In this document: piece after piece, positions 1 through 12,700 of the stretch | Numbering within the stretch: position 1 is the first letter of the stretch | Layout of the letters: each line of letters begins with the position of its first letter | DNA from: Melieria omissa | Taxonomy: Eukaryota; Arthropoda; Insecta; Diptera; Ulidiidae | Reading direction: 5' to 3' | Length of the DNA stretch: 64,000 nucleotides | Assembly (NCBI GenBank): GCA_963971225.1 | Contig: OZ020269.1 | Span: forward strand, 83,800,450 to 83,864,449 | The notes under the pieces: model-generated | What the model was told of the DNA's origin: nothing | Databases searched by the model: none | What the model saw: only the letters and a program-made list of their open reading frames with translations | Translations under genes and position numbers: made by a program

Positions 1-343
1 AGATAATACTTTAAGTAGTACAAGGTGAATCATTCCATTGAAGACACACAAAGTCCGCAACGTCAGTTCTTGGAACATTTGTTAATTTTATAACATTTTT
101 TAACTTTATTTCGTCCATCCTCTGTTTGATACCAAGAGATGATGGTTTGATGATGGGAGTTTTTCTGTCAGGTTGCGTTAAGATTTGAATTCCTTGTTCT
201 CTATAAAGTCTGCAAAGCTATTCGACTGACAATTTTTTAAAAGTCACCTGTAGTGGCAGTTTTTTTTCAATAGATTACCATTCTTATATGACAGCCATAA
301 TTCTATACTAAAGTAGGAGTGATAAAGAAATCTACTGCAGAGC
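1..343. other. AT-rich DNA, nothing recognised
   Basis: No open frame of coding character, RNA gene or repeat is recognisable here. It is ordinary AT-rich non-coding sequence leading up to the inverted-repeat element that starts near 344. Confidence 0.6.
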
Positions 344-1561
344 TCAGTCTTTTTTTGCCCGATTTTACAGTGGTAGGTTAACCAACTGTTAACTTTTAAA
401 TTCAGAATCGATGGTTAACCATTGATTAAATAGTTTTGGCTTTCACAGTGGCTGGTTATGTGAACAGCTGATTTATAAATTAGGTTTGGCAGCACTGGTT
501 AAAATTGGTAACAGTGCACTGTAATAGTGTTGCCAGATCAGGAGATTCTCTCCTAGATTTAAGAGATTCTTAGCCTTTTGGGAGAATTTTTAGGAGAAAC
601 AATTTTTTTATGGGAAAGCTTGGGAGATTTTGGTGGTCATACATTTGACATCGTTAGTGTCGCTGAAGCCTTGAATATTGAAACCTAAAGTCTCCAAATT
701 GATTTAATTAAATATTATGTTTCAAAATACATAATTTTTGCAATGAATGAAGTCAGTTTACAAACGCGATTTTCATACCGATCTCATTTCGTATGTTATA
801 TATGTTGTTTGTGTTAAGTTGCTGTAAGCTGCATGAATAAAAAGGCTGCAATAGAAAAAAATTAAATATATTTTTGTTTTTTTATTAATTAAACACATTT
901 TTCTTTTTTGTGACTTTGATTCGTTATTTAATAATGAAAAACCAGTAGGTATAATACAAATTTTAGATTTTTTAATTTTTGGGAGGAACAATTTTTTTTA
1001 AGATTTAGGAAAAATTTATTTCAGCAACAGTGTTACCGTGACACTGTTTGCACATTGCTGCACTGGCATCATTGTTTTGACGCTGTTCAAATCAAAACAA
1101 AAGAGATGAAAAAAGAAATATATTTACATATAAATCGAATTTTAAGGGGCTTAATGTTATATCAGAACACCGGTGTGGCTTCTCATTTACCTTCCCCGGG
1201 GCTAGTCATCCTACCCTCCATGGCGTTGCTGAACATTCCTCTCCCACTTCGGACCTTACGACAGTAAACATGCAAATTAAGAAGAACCTTGAATTTTTCA
1301 ACGCAAAAATATTGCCATCCTTCTTTTATTGGTGGAAAAAAAGAATAATTTTTAAATTGCGCAATTTCAGATGTTGGCAAATTTCACAAATTGTGAGCGT
1401 TGACAATTCAGCTGATTTATTTTATGATTAACCGATGGTTAACTATTTAACATTGGCTGGTTAACAATTGTTAACCAGAGACTGTTTAACTGAAAAAGTG
1501 TAGTTAACCATCGGTTAAAGGTTAACCAACTACTGTAATATCGGGCCTTATTCTGTCAGTC
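344..1561. mobile_element. GTTAACC-rich TIR element, non-autonomous
   Basis: The two ends are inverted copies of one another. The left end begins GCCCGATTTTACAGTGG at 357 and runs into GGTTAACCAACTG. The right end, read on the minus strand from 1546, begins GCCCGATATTACAGTAG and runs into GGTTAACC. Both arms carry several GGTTAACC-type palindromes over about 150 bp, so each arm can also fold on itself. A 7-bp direct repeat, TCAGTCT, lies at 344-350 and 1555-1561 and may be the target duplication, but this would place a few unmatched bases outside the inverted repeat. No transposase is visible. A second element is nested inside (about 525-1046), which explains the 1.2-kb length. The superfamily is not established. 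Confidence 0.6.
525..1046 (+). mobile_element. hAT-like MITE, copy 1 (nested)
   Basis: From AGTGTTGCCAGATC at about 526 onward the sequence matches, base for base over long stretches, the reverse complement of 22822-23161. Shared landmarks are a run of AGATT/TTAGGAG motifs, GGTCATACATTTGAC, GAAGCCTTGAATATTG and TTTAATTAAATATT. The terminal CAGTGTTGCCA of the other copy is typical of hAT-type inverted repeats; here the first base is T. The right end is diverged and was placed at a CACTG near 1046. No coding capacity is seen. The hAT assignment rests on the terminal bases only. Confidence 0.55.
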
Positions 1562-2745
1562 TGTTTTGTTGCTCTAGCGAACACACAATTTTCTGACAAT
1601 TTACTAAAGAGCCGCAAATTTCGACGTCAAACTATTTTTACTTGGGTTTTCTACATGTTGGAGGTTTTCCTCACAAGCCAATTTTTACACTGCTAAACCT
1701 AGTCATGATCTATTAAAGCACTTTTACTGGTTTTGGTTTTATACGAGTTTCTGTATATTTCATTTTTCTTTTTTGTATTTTAAAAACATTTTTTGTGTAC
1801 TTTCAAACCGTACATTCATAGTTAACCATAAAGTGTGCGACTCAAATCTCACATCGATAGTTGAAAACCAAACACTTCAACTTGACTATCTTGCACTGCA
1901 GTTCGGCACAAGCGTCAATCCGCTGCAGCCGCTCTGCTGTAACAGACTCGTTGGCTCGCCGCAACAGCACCAGCGCGTCCGCAACTTTATGCGTTGACCT
2001 AATTCCACCGCAAGTGGCGGAAAAATTTCGTATCTTCATCAACGCCATCAACATCATCAGCACCAGCAGCAGCGCTGCCAGCGCCCCCACCGCCCCCACC
2101 GCCCCCACCGCCACATGTGAACATGTTTCACCAGCAACAACACGAAACAACCATCTATCTGACTGGTGCTGGGCGTTGCAGGGCGCGTGTAATTAAGTTT
2201 GTGCCGCACAAGAGCGCACGGTGCGCCAGGCGGAGGGAGGTCGATGTTGGTGCACTCGTCGTTGCAAAGTTGTTGAGCAACGGTTGCGCGTGTGCGCACA
2301 CAAGTGCGTTGGACAGTTATAACAGCCACTGTGAGCGTGCGGCGGGAGCGCGTTCCAACCTTTGGCCAGTTAGTCGAGTTGAATGATTGGATGGTACGTT
2401 GCTCCAGTTGCTTGTTTTTTGTTTGTGTTTGTAACAACAACAATAACAATAACAACAAAAGTTACATTAACCAAGCCAGCTGTTAGTTTGTTATTGTTAT
2501 TGCTGCTGCATCGGCACTTGTTATTGTTGTCCTTGTTGCAACACACTGTATTTAATATTCCAGCACGTTGCGCGCATTGCTTTCATAGACACGAACACAC
2601 ACACTGTACACACATAGGTATATATCCAACCAGTATCCAATCCAGTATATCCAACTTACACAGCGAACACTACTCGAGCTTGCAACGTGCGTGTTGCACG
2701 CATATCGGAATTGGCAAAGGGCTAAACTATTAAAAACTATTACTC
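1562..2745. other. non-coding block with opa-type trinucleotide repeats
   Basis: This block is GC-richer than its surroundings between about 1890 and 2360. It holds CAG/CAA/CAT trinucleotide runs, including AACAAC/AATAAC repeats near 2430-2460. Several frames on both strands stay open over the same DNA, as expected from trinucleotide repeats, so I do not support any as a gene. Such blocks are common in fly introns and enhancer regions. Confidence 0.5.
2083..2112. repeat. 9-bp GCCCCCACC tandem repeat
   Basis: Three perfect copies plus a partial copy of GCCCCCACC stand in a row. On the minus strand this reads GGTGGGGGC and gives a short artificial Trp/Gly/Arg-rich peptide. Confidence 0.9.
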
Positions 2746-5040
2746 CTGTTTTCATTGTTGCAATTGCAATTAGTTGGTTGGGTCATTGTGGGCATGTGTT
2801 GTTAACTCAACTGATTGCATACTTTTAGGTGCATTGGCCTAAAAATGTTGTACACGCCTTGTGGGTTTTGCTAATTCGGAGAAAAGTATGAATTTTTGAA
2901 TAGCAGTTTGAAAGAAAATTAGCTTGAAACTGTTTTCAATAGTGCTCGATTAAAACTGAGGTGATTCAGCGTTTTTAAAACTTATAATACATGTTTGAAA
3001 CTCGATTCTAATTTATGAAGCCTTAAATTGAGGTTAAAAAGTTTGTTGAACAAAGTTTGTTTTAACCCTTTCGGTACTGTTTTTTACTGGGAAAAGTTAA
3101 AATTTTAAAATTACACTGCACTACCAAATCAAAAATTTTTTTTAAATAACAAGGTTCTGACAATGGATTCTGGCAGAGAGGGCCAAAAAAAATATACGTT
3201 TTGAAAGTTACGTCTGAATTTTTTTGTAGAGGTCAACGTTTTCCCCTTTTTGCAGATTCTTATGGTGAATCGGCATACGAAAACCATGTAACCTCACATT
3301 TTAGGTATATTATGTGTTCAGCAATTTGATGTAAAATACTACGAAGAACATTTTTGTGCAGCATTTTAACCCTGTAGCTCCTATTTGTATGGGTCAATTT
3401 GACCCTTTTTTATAAAATGCCAAAAATTTCCTATAAAACAAGACTTTATAAGGACAAAATGTACCACGAAAATATTCGCCATAAAATTCTACTATAGGTC
3501 TCTGAATACATCAAAGCTCAGAAATTAACTTGAATTCCATAATTAAACCAAAACTGAAAATGTGTGCAAGTGTTTTTTTCGTAGTAGTCTAATCACAATC
3601 AACTTCTATTATGTAAAATTATCCATTGCAGTCACGAGAACAGTAATTTGTTTTATTGATTATTTTACAAGAGGTCCTATTACAAGGTTTACTATTTTTA
3701 GCATTGAATCATTTCGAACCGAAATAAATTCATTTTACAAAAACATTTTGGAGCTTCTTTGCAAATCAGTTTTTCAAGCACTGTCGCACTTGATTCAATT
3801 TACTACCATTTTTATTCGCCAATTTGATTCTTTCAACTGTGACATTTCGTCATATTTCGTGATATTTACTTCAGTGTGTCATTTCCGTCCTCAAAATTTC
3901 GCCAGTCAATATTAGGCAATTTTTTTCATGCCTTATTGCTTTTTCATGACATTGAAATTGCTGCCAAATGGCGAATCCTTTAAATAAAGTCCCTTTCATT
4001 TCCGTTGAGCTTCGCTTCCGGCATGTCCGCGTCTCGTAAAACTCAATTACGTAGTGTGCACAAATATTTTCATCCACGTGTAAACACACCAGCAATAATA
4101 CAACGACAGGCTCGCAGCTGCTTCTATACCTTTTGTGTATTTGGGAAATTTTTTTGTGCGCTTTTCGCCGAAGCAACAATCCACTTTATTCAAATTCAGT
4201 CAGACAACAAGGAATTCTGTTTTTATCGCCTTTGTGTATGTGTTCTGTTATCTAGAAGAACATTAAATCCCTTTGATTCCCTGGGTAACGAATAAGGGCA
4301 ACAACGGCAACAGCAATAAAATCGCACAAACACTAAGTGTTCTTATCACGACCGGTCATGCATTACATTCGCCTGACAGACGGCCGCCAGCCGGCCCAGC
4401 ACTGCCAGCGCCCAGTTGTTCGTCTCTGTTAGTACGAAGCTACTGTTCGGTTTGTTGTTGTTGTAGGCTTCTCCGTGACACCCCCAGCCACTATGAGCTT
4501 TAGAGCAATGTGGACACTGAAGTGGTCAGGCAAAAGGGGTCCTGAAAAGGGACTAACGCTGGTGGCAATGACCGCTACCCATGTTAATTGCTTGAAACTT
4601 GCTTGTTTGTCTCTGATATTCTAATAACAAGTTGTCTGATTTTTCGAAGCGTGTTGGAGAGGTTGGATTAGCGTGGCAGCAAAGTTGAGCCGGTGTGACA
4701 CGAAAAATGTGGATCCAATGGATTTTGCAGCCTAGACATTTTTTCTTTTTTGTTTGAAAATTACTCTACGCTGCACTGAGGATATGTTTTAATTTCTGTT
4801 TTTTAACGCTTGGAATATGCCTAAGTATTAAGTCAAATCGATTTCTTAATCTTTTCAGAAGATATGTCCCTGTCGTAGGACAGTGACGTCCAAAAAGAGA
4901 TTAGTTTAGATATATGAAAGTGCGATCTGTTACATCCATTGTGAAAACCAAGAAGTTATAAATATTGGATGGATGCAATTGAAATCGACTAAGTTATTAC
5001 TGAAGGGACTACTGGACTCCTAAAAGAATCAGTCTTAATA
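2746..5040. other. AT-rich DNA without supported genes
   Basis: Long A and T runs fill most of this stretch. An open frame at 3562-3915 lacks any recognisable motif and has the composition of the surrounding DNA, so I do not call it. The only notable signal is a piggyBac-like half terminus at 3366-3407, listed separately. Around 4370-4620 the DNA is less AT-rich but shows no coding signature. Confidence 0.5.
3366..3407 (+). repeat. possible orphan piggyBac-type terminus
   Basis: TTAACCCTGTAG is followed within about 25 bp by the palindrome-like GGGTCAATTTGACCC. This layout, TTAA plus CCC and then a subterminal GGGTC/GACCC palindrome, resembles ends of piggyBac-family elements. It is also like the GAGCCAATTTGACTCAT subterminal repeat of the piggyBac at 13037. 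I could not find a matching inverted end nearby, so this is at most a fragment. Confidence 0.3.
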
Positions 5041-5049
5041 TCATTGCCT

Positions 5050-5480
5050 GGTAGACCGATGGTTCTAAGATTGAAGGTGAGATGGGAACGAGGATATTTA
5101 ATACCAGCTGGCAGTCAGTCTGGAAGATAAGGCCACAGTCCTCTAGTTTGAGGTCTTAATGTCAAGATGAAGAGGATAATCATAAAGTCCGACAGACAGC
5201 CCGTAATAAAGGCTCTGATCTCGAAGACGTTTGACTCCAAACTAGTCTAGAAGATAGCAAATGTTCTCCAGGACGTATCAAAGGCTTACCGAGTTGTTCT
5301 CCAAGACGCATCAAAGGATAACCGAGTTGTAAGACACTGGGTTTCTGCGCACTGTGTGCACGATGGTAATGAGGAGGCGGACAGATTGGCGTAAGATGGG
5401 CCCCCAGGACGACCCTATGGATCTAAAGACAACACTTTGTTGTCTCAAGTCGAATATTTCAAAGTATGGAATTTAGTGCC
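5050..5480 (+). pseudogene. decayed LINE RNase H domain
   Basis: Fragments in different + frames match the order of an RNase H domain of the I/LOA-type LINEs. A TDGSK-like start (ACC GAT GGT TCT AAG near 5056) is followed by an IIIKSDRQPVIKAL-like stretch (compare HIYSDSQAAIKSL in the LINE at 14.6 kb). A third piece near 5340-5395 reads HWVSAHCVHDGNEEADRLA (compare WVPGHRG..GNCEADELA). These would hold the catalytic Asp, Asp and His/Asp positions. Frameshifts and stops, including one right after DRLA, rule out function. A 33-bp stretch starting GTTCTCCA is duplicated at about 5261-5325. This is an old LINE relic, clearly more decayed than the copy at 14.6 kb. Confidence 0.7.
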
Positions 5481-8180
5481 AAGTCTACAAAAGTTCCAAC
5501 TTTAATCGTTTTAGTAGCATTCACTCTTTATTGAAGCTTTGTTTTCTGAAGCCTTGGAATTTCTTTCAATAAAAATCTTAGTGCCCCTTAAATGTTGTTA
5601 AATGTTGTTCAAAGCTGTTTTTAAACTCTTCTGGAAATTTGGAACCTAATTATGAAGTTCAAGTCTTTGACTTGAGACATAAACCTAAGATTTGAGTTGC
5701 GATTTCGATGGAGTTTTCTGATTACATAAGTATTTGTGCTCTGTAGGCTTTGTTTTCAAGGCTTTTCGGCCAAATTTAGTATTTAGGGTTTCTTCTGGGA
5801 CTCAGATGTAAGCGTTTCAGGTGGAACTCCATGTTTAATTTTAACTTTTGACATTGATTTTGTAGTCTGAGGACCCATGGCAACATTTTTGTAGCTGCAC
5901 ATGTGATTCTGATATGAACTTTTGAGCTGTTCATCAATATTTCGATGTCCTTTTTTTTTATTGGATGTCCTGTTATTTTTAAAAATGTCATTGGATGGTA
6001 CTGCCAGAAATTTTAACTTTGAATGTATGTATCATATATAAAAAACGAAAGATAAATCAGTATATAGACGAACACACGTCGCATATACATTTTTCAATCT
6101 AATTTCACACCGTTCCACAATTTGTTTGTTAGCACTTTTAAACTGTCAACAGTTGTGAGAAATGACAATATCCCAATAAGCTATTTGCAAACAGTCGACG
6201 TTCTTTCGGACTATTGCTAAAGCTGTGCCTACATGAAGTCGCCACCACTGCTTGCAATTGTTGTTGCTGTTGTCGCTGCTCCCAAAAGGCAAATAAAAAT
6301 AATCAAACAGCGAAAAGCAATAATTTCCTTTTGGTGACTTTATAAAATTTTGTATTTTGTCACTTCACTTCAAGCTTGCGCCTCTTTCTGTCCTCTTTCT
6401 CTCCCTTTTCTGGCATTTTTTCGACACACATTTGTCCCGTCGCTGGCGTATTTTTTGCTTTTGCTGGTGGGTTCGGTTTGCCTGGGGCGTGTCAGTGTGT
6501 CTGCTTAGAGTTTCGCACATTGCTCGCTCCTTTTACCAGCGCTTGTTCGTATTGTTGCCACGTTTTTCCCCTAACACGACCGTAATCTGTCCGCCTCCTT
6601 GTACACACACACACACACAGACACACACACCTACGCGCGGCGTGGCGCAATTTTTCTTCATTCACTTTGCTTGCTATGTTGTTTGACAGTGTGGCTTTTG
6701 TGGAAAAAAATATCACTTTTGGCTTTTCTCTTTGGGCCGCATTTTGTTGGGTCCTTCGTTCCACGTCCGCCGCAGCTGCCACATGCCGCACGCTTTCGTG
6801 AGTTTCATTTTTGTTTTTATTGTTTTTTATGTTGGCTCAGCCACTTTGGCACAATTTCGTTGCCGCCTGTATCGCCATTTTCTATTGCATGTTAGCCATG
6901 TCCGCTGGACTTCCTTTACTTTTCTCTCCTCCTCTTATCAAATGACAGCGCATTGTTGCCAGCGAATAAGCTTGTCTAGCTGTGTGGCTGTGTGTGTGTG
7001 TGTGCCTCGGCCTACGACAACCGAGGCGTCAGCGCAACATGACTCGCCGCATGGCTTTAATTTTGTGCCGTTTTTGTTTTTGTTTTGTTGCCATGCCTGA
7101 GTTATTTGCCTTTTGCCTTTGTTTCACATTTTTTCGCCGTCTACTCTACGGCTCTCTGGTGTGTGGTTTTATTGCTTCGCTGTTTTTGACAATCAGCTGT
7201 TGACGTCGGCTGTCTGACGGCTCCCAACTCGCTTCTGTGTGCTGCACATTGTGTCATGCAATCTGCTGTTAACTTTGCGGCAACTTCTTCACTTCTATTT
7301 TTGTTTACTTTAATTTACTTTTTTTGCTTTCTACACACTTGTCCCGTTCTGGCCATGTTTCCACTTACGTTTACTGCAGGTTCAAGTGTTGCTACGTTTC
7401 GACCGTTTACGCCCGCCACTTGTCCGTAGTGTTGGCTCTTTCCCCCCTCTCTACCATATTTCCCTTTAGCTTTATGCTTTCTATTAAATTGTTGTAATTT
7501 CCATGCTTATTGTTGTTGTCCTATCGTGGCATTTTTATTTGCCTGTGAATTTTAATCAGCGCTGTCTAGTTTGCTGGCCAGATATGCGCTCGCGGTCCTC
7601 GCTTCCTGCCATCCTTTGCATTGCTGCCGTATTGTTACAACTTGGCTTGTGGCGCTGGACGCCGTCGGGCTTCTGCCTTCCACCTTAAATATGATTTTGC
7701 GTGCACAACATGCAGTGGCTGGGGTTGTCTAAGTGGCCTAAAAGCCTTAGTTCCTAATAAAGTATTTGTGTTTTGCAAAAAATGCGGACTGAAAAAGGAT
7801 GCGGCCTCAATAAGGTTTAATTGGCAATGGCTTTGACTGAAGTGGGTTTTATTAAATTTCTATATTTAACTTTCCGCAACCCTTTGCAAAGGGTGCGTTC
7901 TCAGAATTAGAATTTGCAAAATAAGTGGCCAAATGCCTAAATTCGTACGTATAAATGTTTGTGTATTTAAGCTTCCTTTGAGAGCGGAAGAGTACCCATT
8001 GCCGAAAATATTTGTGCTTGTATGTTTATTAAGTTCAAACTTTTGTGTGGAATGTCATTAAAATTTTACAATTTTCGACTAATACTATGTAACAATGAGG
8101 TCTTCATTAGGTGCACGAGTCTTTTGTATGCAAATTTACTGCTAAATATATTGTTATTCTTATGGTCATGTGGGGTAATC
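5481..8180. other. T-rich non-coding DNA with dinucleotide repeats
   Basis: From about 6350 to 7700 the + strand is strongly pyrimidine-rich, with TTTTGTTT-type tracts, so several + frames stay open and would encode Phe/Cys/Leu/Val-rich peptides. No domain, signal or codon pattern supports a gene. A CA repeat lies near 6602-6632 and a TG repeat near 6985-7002. A frame at 7621-7836 contains two CxxC pairs but no homology I recognise. I see no RNA gene or transposon ends. Confidence 0.5.
6602..6632. repeat. CA microsatellite, interrupted
   Basis: This is a (CA)n run broken by an AG and ending before CCTACGCGCGG. It is ordinary fly microsatellite sequence. Confidence 0.85.
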
Positions 8181-8184
8181 TCAG

Positions 8185-8480
8185 TCCACTGCGTCAGTGG
8201 TGTAATGCCATACAAATGGCGATTGGCGACCGACGACTTATGCAGAAACTGCGGGGATGACGAGATCGATTGAGCATCTGTTGCCCAGATGCTGTCCACT
8301 ACAGACTCTTGGGGTCAGGTTGTGTGATGGACTTCCGGAAATAGCTGATGCACATTACTGATTACTGATCTATACAATTTTCTTGCCAAGGTCAAATGAT
8401 TTAAAAAAGATCGCGTGTGGATCTACAGGGTACACAACAGATAGGGATGAACACAGAATTGGAAAATGAAGGGATTCGCA
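8185..8480 (+). pseudogene. LINE C-terminal remnant (family B), copy 1
   Basis: A + frame reads WRLATDDLCRNCGDDEID and a neighbouring frame continues SIEHLLPRCCPL. Together they form the C-x2-C...H-x4-C cysteine knuckle that ends the ORF2 protein of RNase H-bearing LINEs. The same layout, and much of the same DNA, is found at 56725-57065: CTGGCGACCGA, GGGGTCAGGTT, TGATCTACAC/TACAATTT, CTTGCCAAG and ATCTACAGGGTAC are shared in order. A frameshift and stops separate the pieces. The two loci are diverged copies of one LINE family, distinct from the LINE at 14.6 kb but related to it. Confidence 0.7.
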
Positions 8481-8732
8481 ATGAACACAAGTCTATTCTT
8501 CGAGTAAAAGTGCATCCACACACTTCTTTTCTTCAACTTAACCCACTACTGAATATAAAACATTGATATATGTAATTACTTACTTTATGTCTAAAGCCGC
8601 TAACAATCGCTAAGAAAGCTTGTCTACCCTCACCAAGAGTTTTGAAAATGAATTAGATTGTACGATAAAAAACTTTTACTACAATCAGATGATCAACTTT
8701 ACAATTTGTATGTGAACGTATCTTATTCTTCT

Positions 8733-8870
8733 TCTTAGAATTCTTATCTATTTCTTGTGAATAGCGATAGAAGTAGATAAGTATTTATTTACTAGCCCGA
8801 ACTAGGATTCGAACCCAAAGCTATTGGAATGATAAGTAGACGCGCTACTCGCTCGACTATCGAGGCCAGC
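8733..8870 (-). mobile_element. tRNA-derived SINE (family 1), copy
   Basis: On the minus strand the copy begins GCTGGCCTCGATAGTCGAGC and carries a box-B-like GGGTTCGAATCC at about 8806-8818. It continues with CTACTTCTATCGCTATTCAC and AGATAAGAATT. The order and spacing match the copy at 57966 (plus) and the fragment at 12888 (minus). The 5' part is tRNA-like, with an internal pol III promoter expected from box A and box B. It ends near an AAGAAGAAG stretch. It is diverged and probably inactive. Confidence 0.7.
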
Positions 8871-11800
8871 AAAAGATGAAGATTGGTGTGTTTCTGAAGA
8901 TGAAAAATGGTGCGCTTTGAAAAAGACTTTGAGACAAATTAGAATTTTTAAAAGATCTTTTAAGCAACCTTTTAGTATTAGAAACATTCAGATTTATTCA
9001 GAAATCTTTTATAGCTGTTTCTTTTATATCCTAAAGCATCTAAAGTGCTTAGAAGATGCCCAGAAATTTCCTTGAAACTACGCTCTCTGGCAATTTGGCA
9101 ACTTTCAATTTGGGGATCATACATACATACATATGTATATAGTATATGCCTAAACTGTCAGCAGTAATCCGTTTATATTTATTTGTGATGATTCTTCTCT
9201 TTCTTCATTGAGTGCATGATTTTTGCAGTTCAGCTGCCCAGATTATTCTTGGTTTCTTGCTTCTCTTGCTTACCTCTGTAAAATCAACTGTAATTTCTTG
9301 TTGTTGTTTATTTCTATTGTTGAAATCATAGAAAAGGAATCATTTAATAGACATGTTCAACAAAGTTGTGTGCGTATGTGAACTAATCCTGTACGTAATC
9401 CACAAAAAGGTTTGCCAAATGCAGGTTGCAAAGGGTGTTGTGAGGAGCCATCAGAGTTGTCCCTCTGTTGTGTATACAATTTCATTCGGAGTATGTTGCT
9501 CAGGATTGATAAATAAGAACATCAAAACATGAAAGAGGGGACATGCATGTTTGTTGAATAGAGAGATTTGCGAGATTTCATCGTTCTCTATTGGCTCCAT
9601 GGAAGCCTGTTGTCCATTATTACTCTCCAAGTATGGCTTGTGGTGCGGCTTTTTACGCTCTGCAGCTGATCTGGTAATCTGACAGACAGTAAATTTCACC
9701 CTTGTGCCAATTGAAATTTCAACAATGAAGGCCTAATGAAAGAAAATAAAGAACTTCATGAAAATAATTCAGTTTGTTTCAGGGTTTCCGTCAGACCACC
9801 ACATCAGTAATATTGTTAAAATTTTAGCACCTCAGTTGCTGAAGGTCGAAGGTACAACAGACCCTCTGAGTCTTAGTGGTGGCGTTAAACCGCCAACTGC
9901 AGAGAAGCATGTCTGTTTTAAACCCTTTAACAGTCGACTTGAATGAAATCTTATACCCATGCACACCCATCGAATAAAAACTTTGAAATTTTTGAAGAAA
10001 ACTTTATTTCATTGATATTGTAGAAAAATAAAACTTGTTGTGGGAAGTGACGAATGGTAAGCCCCGTTTAACCTTCGCCTTACCAACGATTTTTGTTGAT
10101 GTACGTTGCTTACCAACCCACTAAGTTGATTCGCCATTTTTAATAAAACTTACAATAACAAATGTTTTTCCATACCTCAGATTGTGTTCAATAAACCCTC
10201 TAAAGAAATCTTCTACAGTTCTTCATACTTGCAGAATAAATCTTTAAAGTTAGGTGTTTTTCTTTTTATAGAAATTTAATTCATCGACTGCCACATCTAT
10301 TTAGAACTTACATTTTTTATGAAAACATATTAAATATTTCATTTCATTTCATTGAAAATTTTTCAGAAGCAAAATTAACCATACAAGGCTGTGTTGAGTT
10401 AAATTTGCCAAAACATTTCCATTTCTTTCACAACACAAGTTTCTCTACTTCTCCGACCCCCTGACATCGGCTCAAGTTGTTCTCCGAAAACTCCTTCTTA
10501 GAATTCTGCTGAAAAGTTTTCGCCCACCGCTGTTTCCAGCACCGCAAAAACAACACGTTTCGCTAAATAATTTTGCTGCCATAACTTGTGTGCTTAGTCA
10601 TCGGCTACACGAACTAGTTAGCCGTCTTCGAACCAAACGAAAAACGGCCTGCATGACAAATACCAGACCAACAGCCTACAGTGGCAGCAAAACCGCTCCG
10701 CAAATCGCGCTTGCCGGCGCACCCTCCCGCTGGTGGATGCTTTCGCGACGCTCGACCGAATTGCTGTTGCTGTAAATTGGCCGAAGCCAACAGCAGCATT
10801 CAAGGTCGTCGCTGTTGGCGCCGCAGCCCGCAGCCGCAGCCGCAGCAGCGGCAAGTTCAATGCATTGGGGGAATAAATATGCAAGAAAAAGTGTGGACAA
10901 AGCGAAGCAGAAACGCACAAGTGCACAGCAAAGCGTGACCGCCGGCAACAACAACAACAACAACATCAACAGCGATGGGCGGCTGCTCAGCGCTTCCTTG
11001 TTATGTGTGTGTATGTGTGTTGGCTTCATATTTGCGCCAACTACAGCGCCCGGCGCTCCTCCGGCTCATGTTCCCGCTGCGCCCAGCACTGGGAAATGTA
11101 CATTGAAATTCAATAATAAGCAGCGACGGCGCACAAGTTGGAAAAGACGCAGAAAAAACTGCACGAAACTTTGAACTTCACTCAATTTTTCTCTTGTTTC
11201 GCATTTGTTTTTTCTTTTGCTGCGCTTCCTTAATTTTTACTTCTTTGATTATTTTATTTTTCTGCGTCAGTTTGGCTTTGTCGGCTGTGGGCTGCTGGCT
11301 GCTCGTCGACTCTTTCTTATAAATTAACTCAAATTACTTCATTTATCTCTCTATTGTGTTTATACAAGTTTTATGCGTCTTGTGCATTGTGTCGTTGTTG
11401 TTTTTGCTTGCTTCTTGGACTTTTGTTTTGTTGAATTTCATTTTGTTGTGTTGCTTCAACTTTTTGACTTTTTCTCTTTCTTTCAGGCTTTTTATTACTT
11501 TAAGTGCTTTATTGTTATTGTTGTTCTTGTTGTTTTTGTTATAATTGCGTTTTTGTTTTGCCGTTTGTGATGCGTCAAAAACTTCTGTTTCTGTCATTTG
11601 CTCGCATTGTCGTGGGCCGCTCAACTTCGAGTAGCGAGTAGCAGATTTGATTGTGGCCTCTGGCTGTTTGCTCTGTACTTTTCGCTAACCAAACGAGTTG
11701 TTTACTTTTCTACTGCCACCTCACATGTGACTTTATTCCTTCTTCTAAACTTCCGCTTTGCACTCTTTTGCGCGTAGTTGTTGCCAAGTTGGTTCGTCTC

Positions 11801-12700
11801 TTGCTCGTCACTTCATTTATTGCATGCAATATTTTAGCTGACTTATTATATAGCAGACCTTTATTTTCATAATTTCCTAGTCGGTCGTCTGCTTTAATTA
11901 ACTTTCAAGTTGTGCGCTTTCTATCCGTTGCACGCTTTTGCTCTTTTTTCGGCTCTGCGCCGTCGTTGCATGCCATCTGTGTCTGTCTGTCTGTGTGTGT
12001 GTGTGTCAACTCCGCCGTGTATGATTTACTGGCATTTTCTGCCAACTAAAATTAATTTAGTATAAAGTTTGCTGTATATTTTGCATTTTATTTCATTTCA
12101 CTGTCATTATACGCATTCGCTACAGCATTGAGGTTATGTTAATTGCTGTTGAAGTCTTCATCTGAGCAGTCGGCAGCCGTGTCCTTGTGACTTTTGCCGG
12201 TGCACTTTCCAGCAGCGAGGTACTTGCGAATTTATTCAAGGCGTTGCACAAAACTTTCGATAATTGAATTTAGTTTAATTCAGTTTGCGCTGGCTGCAAA
12301 TTGGGCAAAGTGTCAGCAATTTGGCGAAAATTAGTTGCTGCAGCAAATGACCTCCAAATTGGATCAAGTTGTCTGGGCTCTGACACTACAGTGCTTCGTT
12401 TTTGGTGCCGACGCTTTAATATTTATTTTTGATTGATGACTTGAATGAAGTTATAAATAAGTAAAATACAAGATTTTTTCACTAAAACTGAGACGCTTTG
12501 CATTACCAACTTGAACCTTTAATTAAGATTAAGTAATTAATCACATGTGTGCTAACTTGTCTCAAACAAAATTGTGAATGTATGACATGAAGATGGAAAT
12601 GTCTCGGAGAGCATCGACTCGAACTTCAATATTACAAATTTTTAATAGACAGCGGTCTGTGCAGAGGGTTTATAAATGTTTCATAAACTATTACCTTCTG
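8871..12700. other. non-coding DNA; GC-richer CAA/CAG block at 10.5-11.2 kb
   Basis: Most of the stretch is AT-rich with no recognisable element. A CATA run lies at about 9119-9132. Between about 10470 and 11170 the DNA is GC-richer with CAG/CAA and CCGCAG runs, and overlapping open frames occur on both strands; this is the behaviour of trinucleotide-repeat DNA, not of an exon. From about 11180 to 12010 the + strand is again T-rich. Open frames at 9451-9699 (minus) and 9758-9946 (plus) match nothing I recognise. Confidence 0.5.
11978..12006. repeat. TG/CTGT microsatellite
   Basis: A CTGT run passes into a (TG)n run of about 8 units. Confidence 0.85.

Noticed and set aside
7621..7836. Small zinc-ribbon-like protein (two CxxC pairs)
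   Set aside because: The second half (FCKKCGLKKD) looks plausible, but there is no homology I recognise and no supporting start or splice context.
9758..9946. Possible exon after a TTTGTTTCAG acceptor-like site
   Set aside because: A single short frame without a recognisable domain; acceptor-like motifs are frequent in T-rich DNA.
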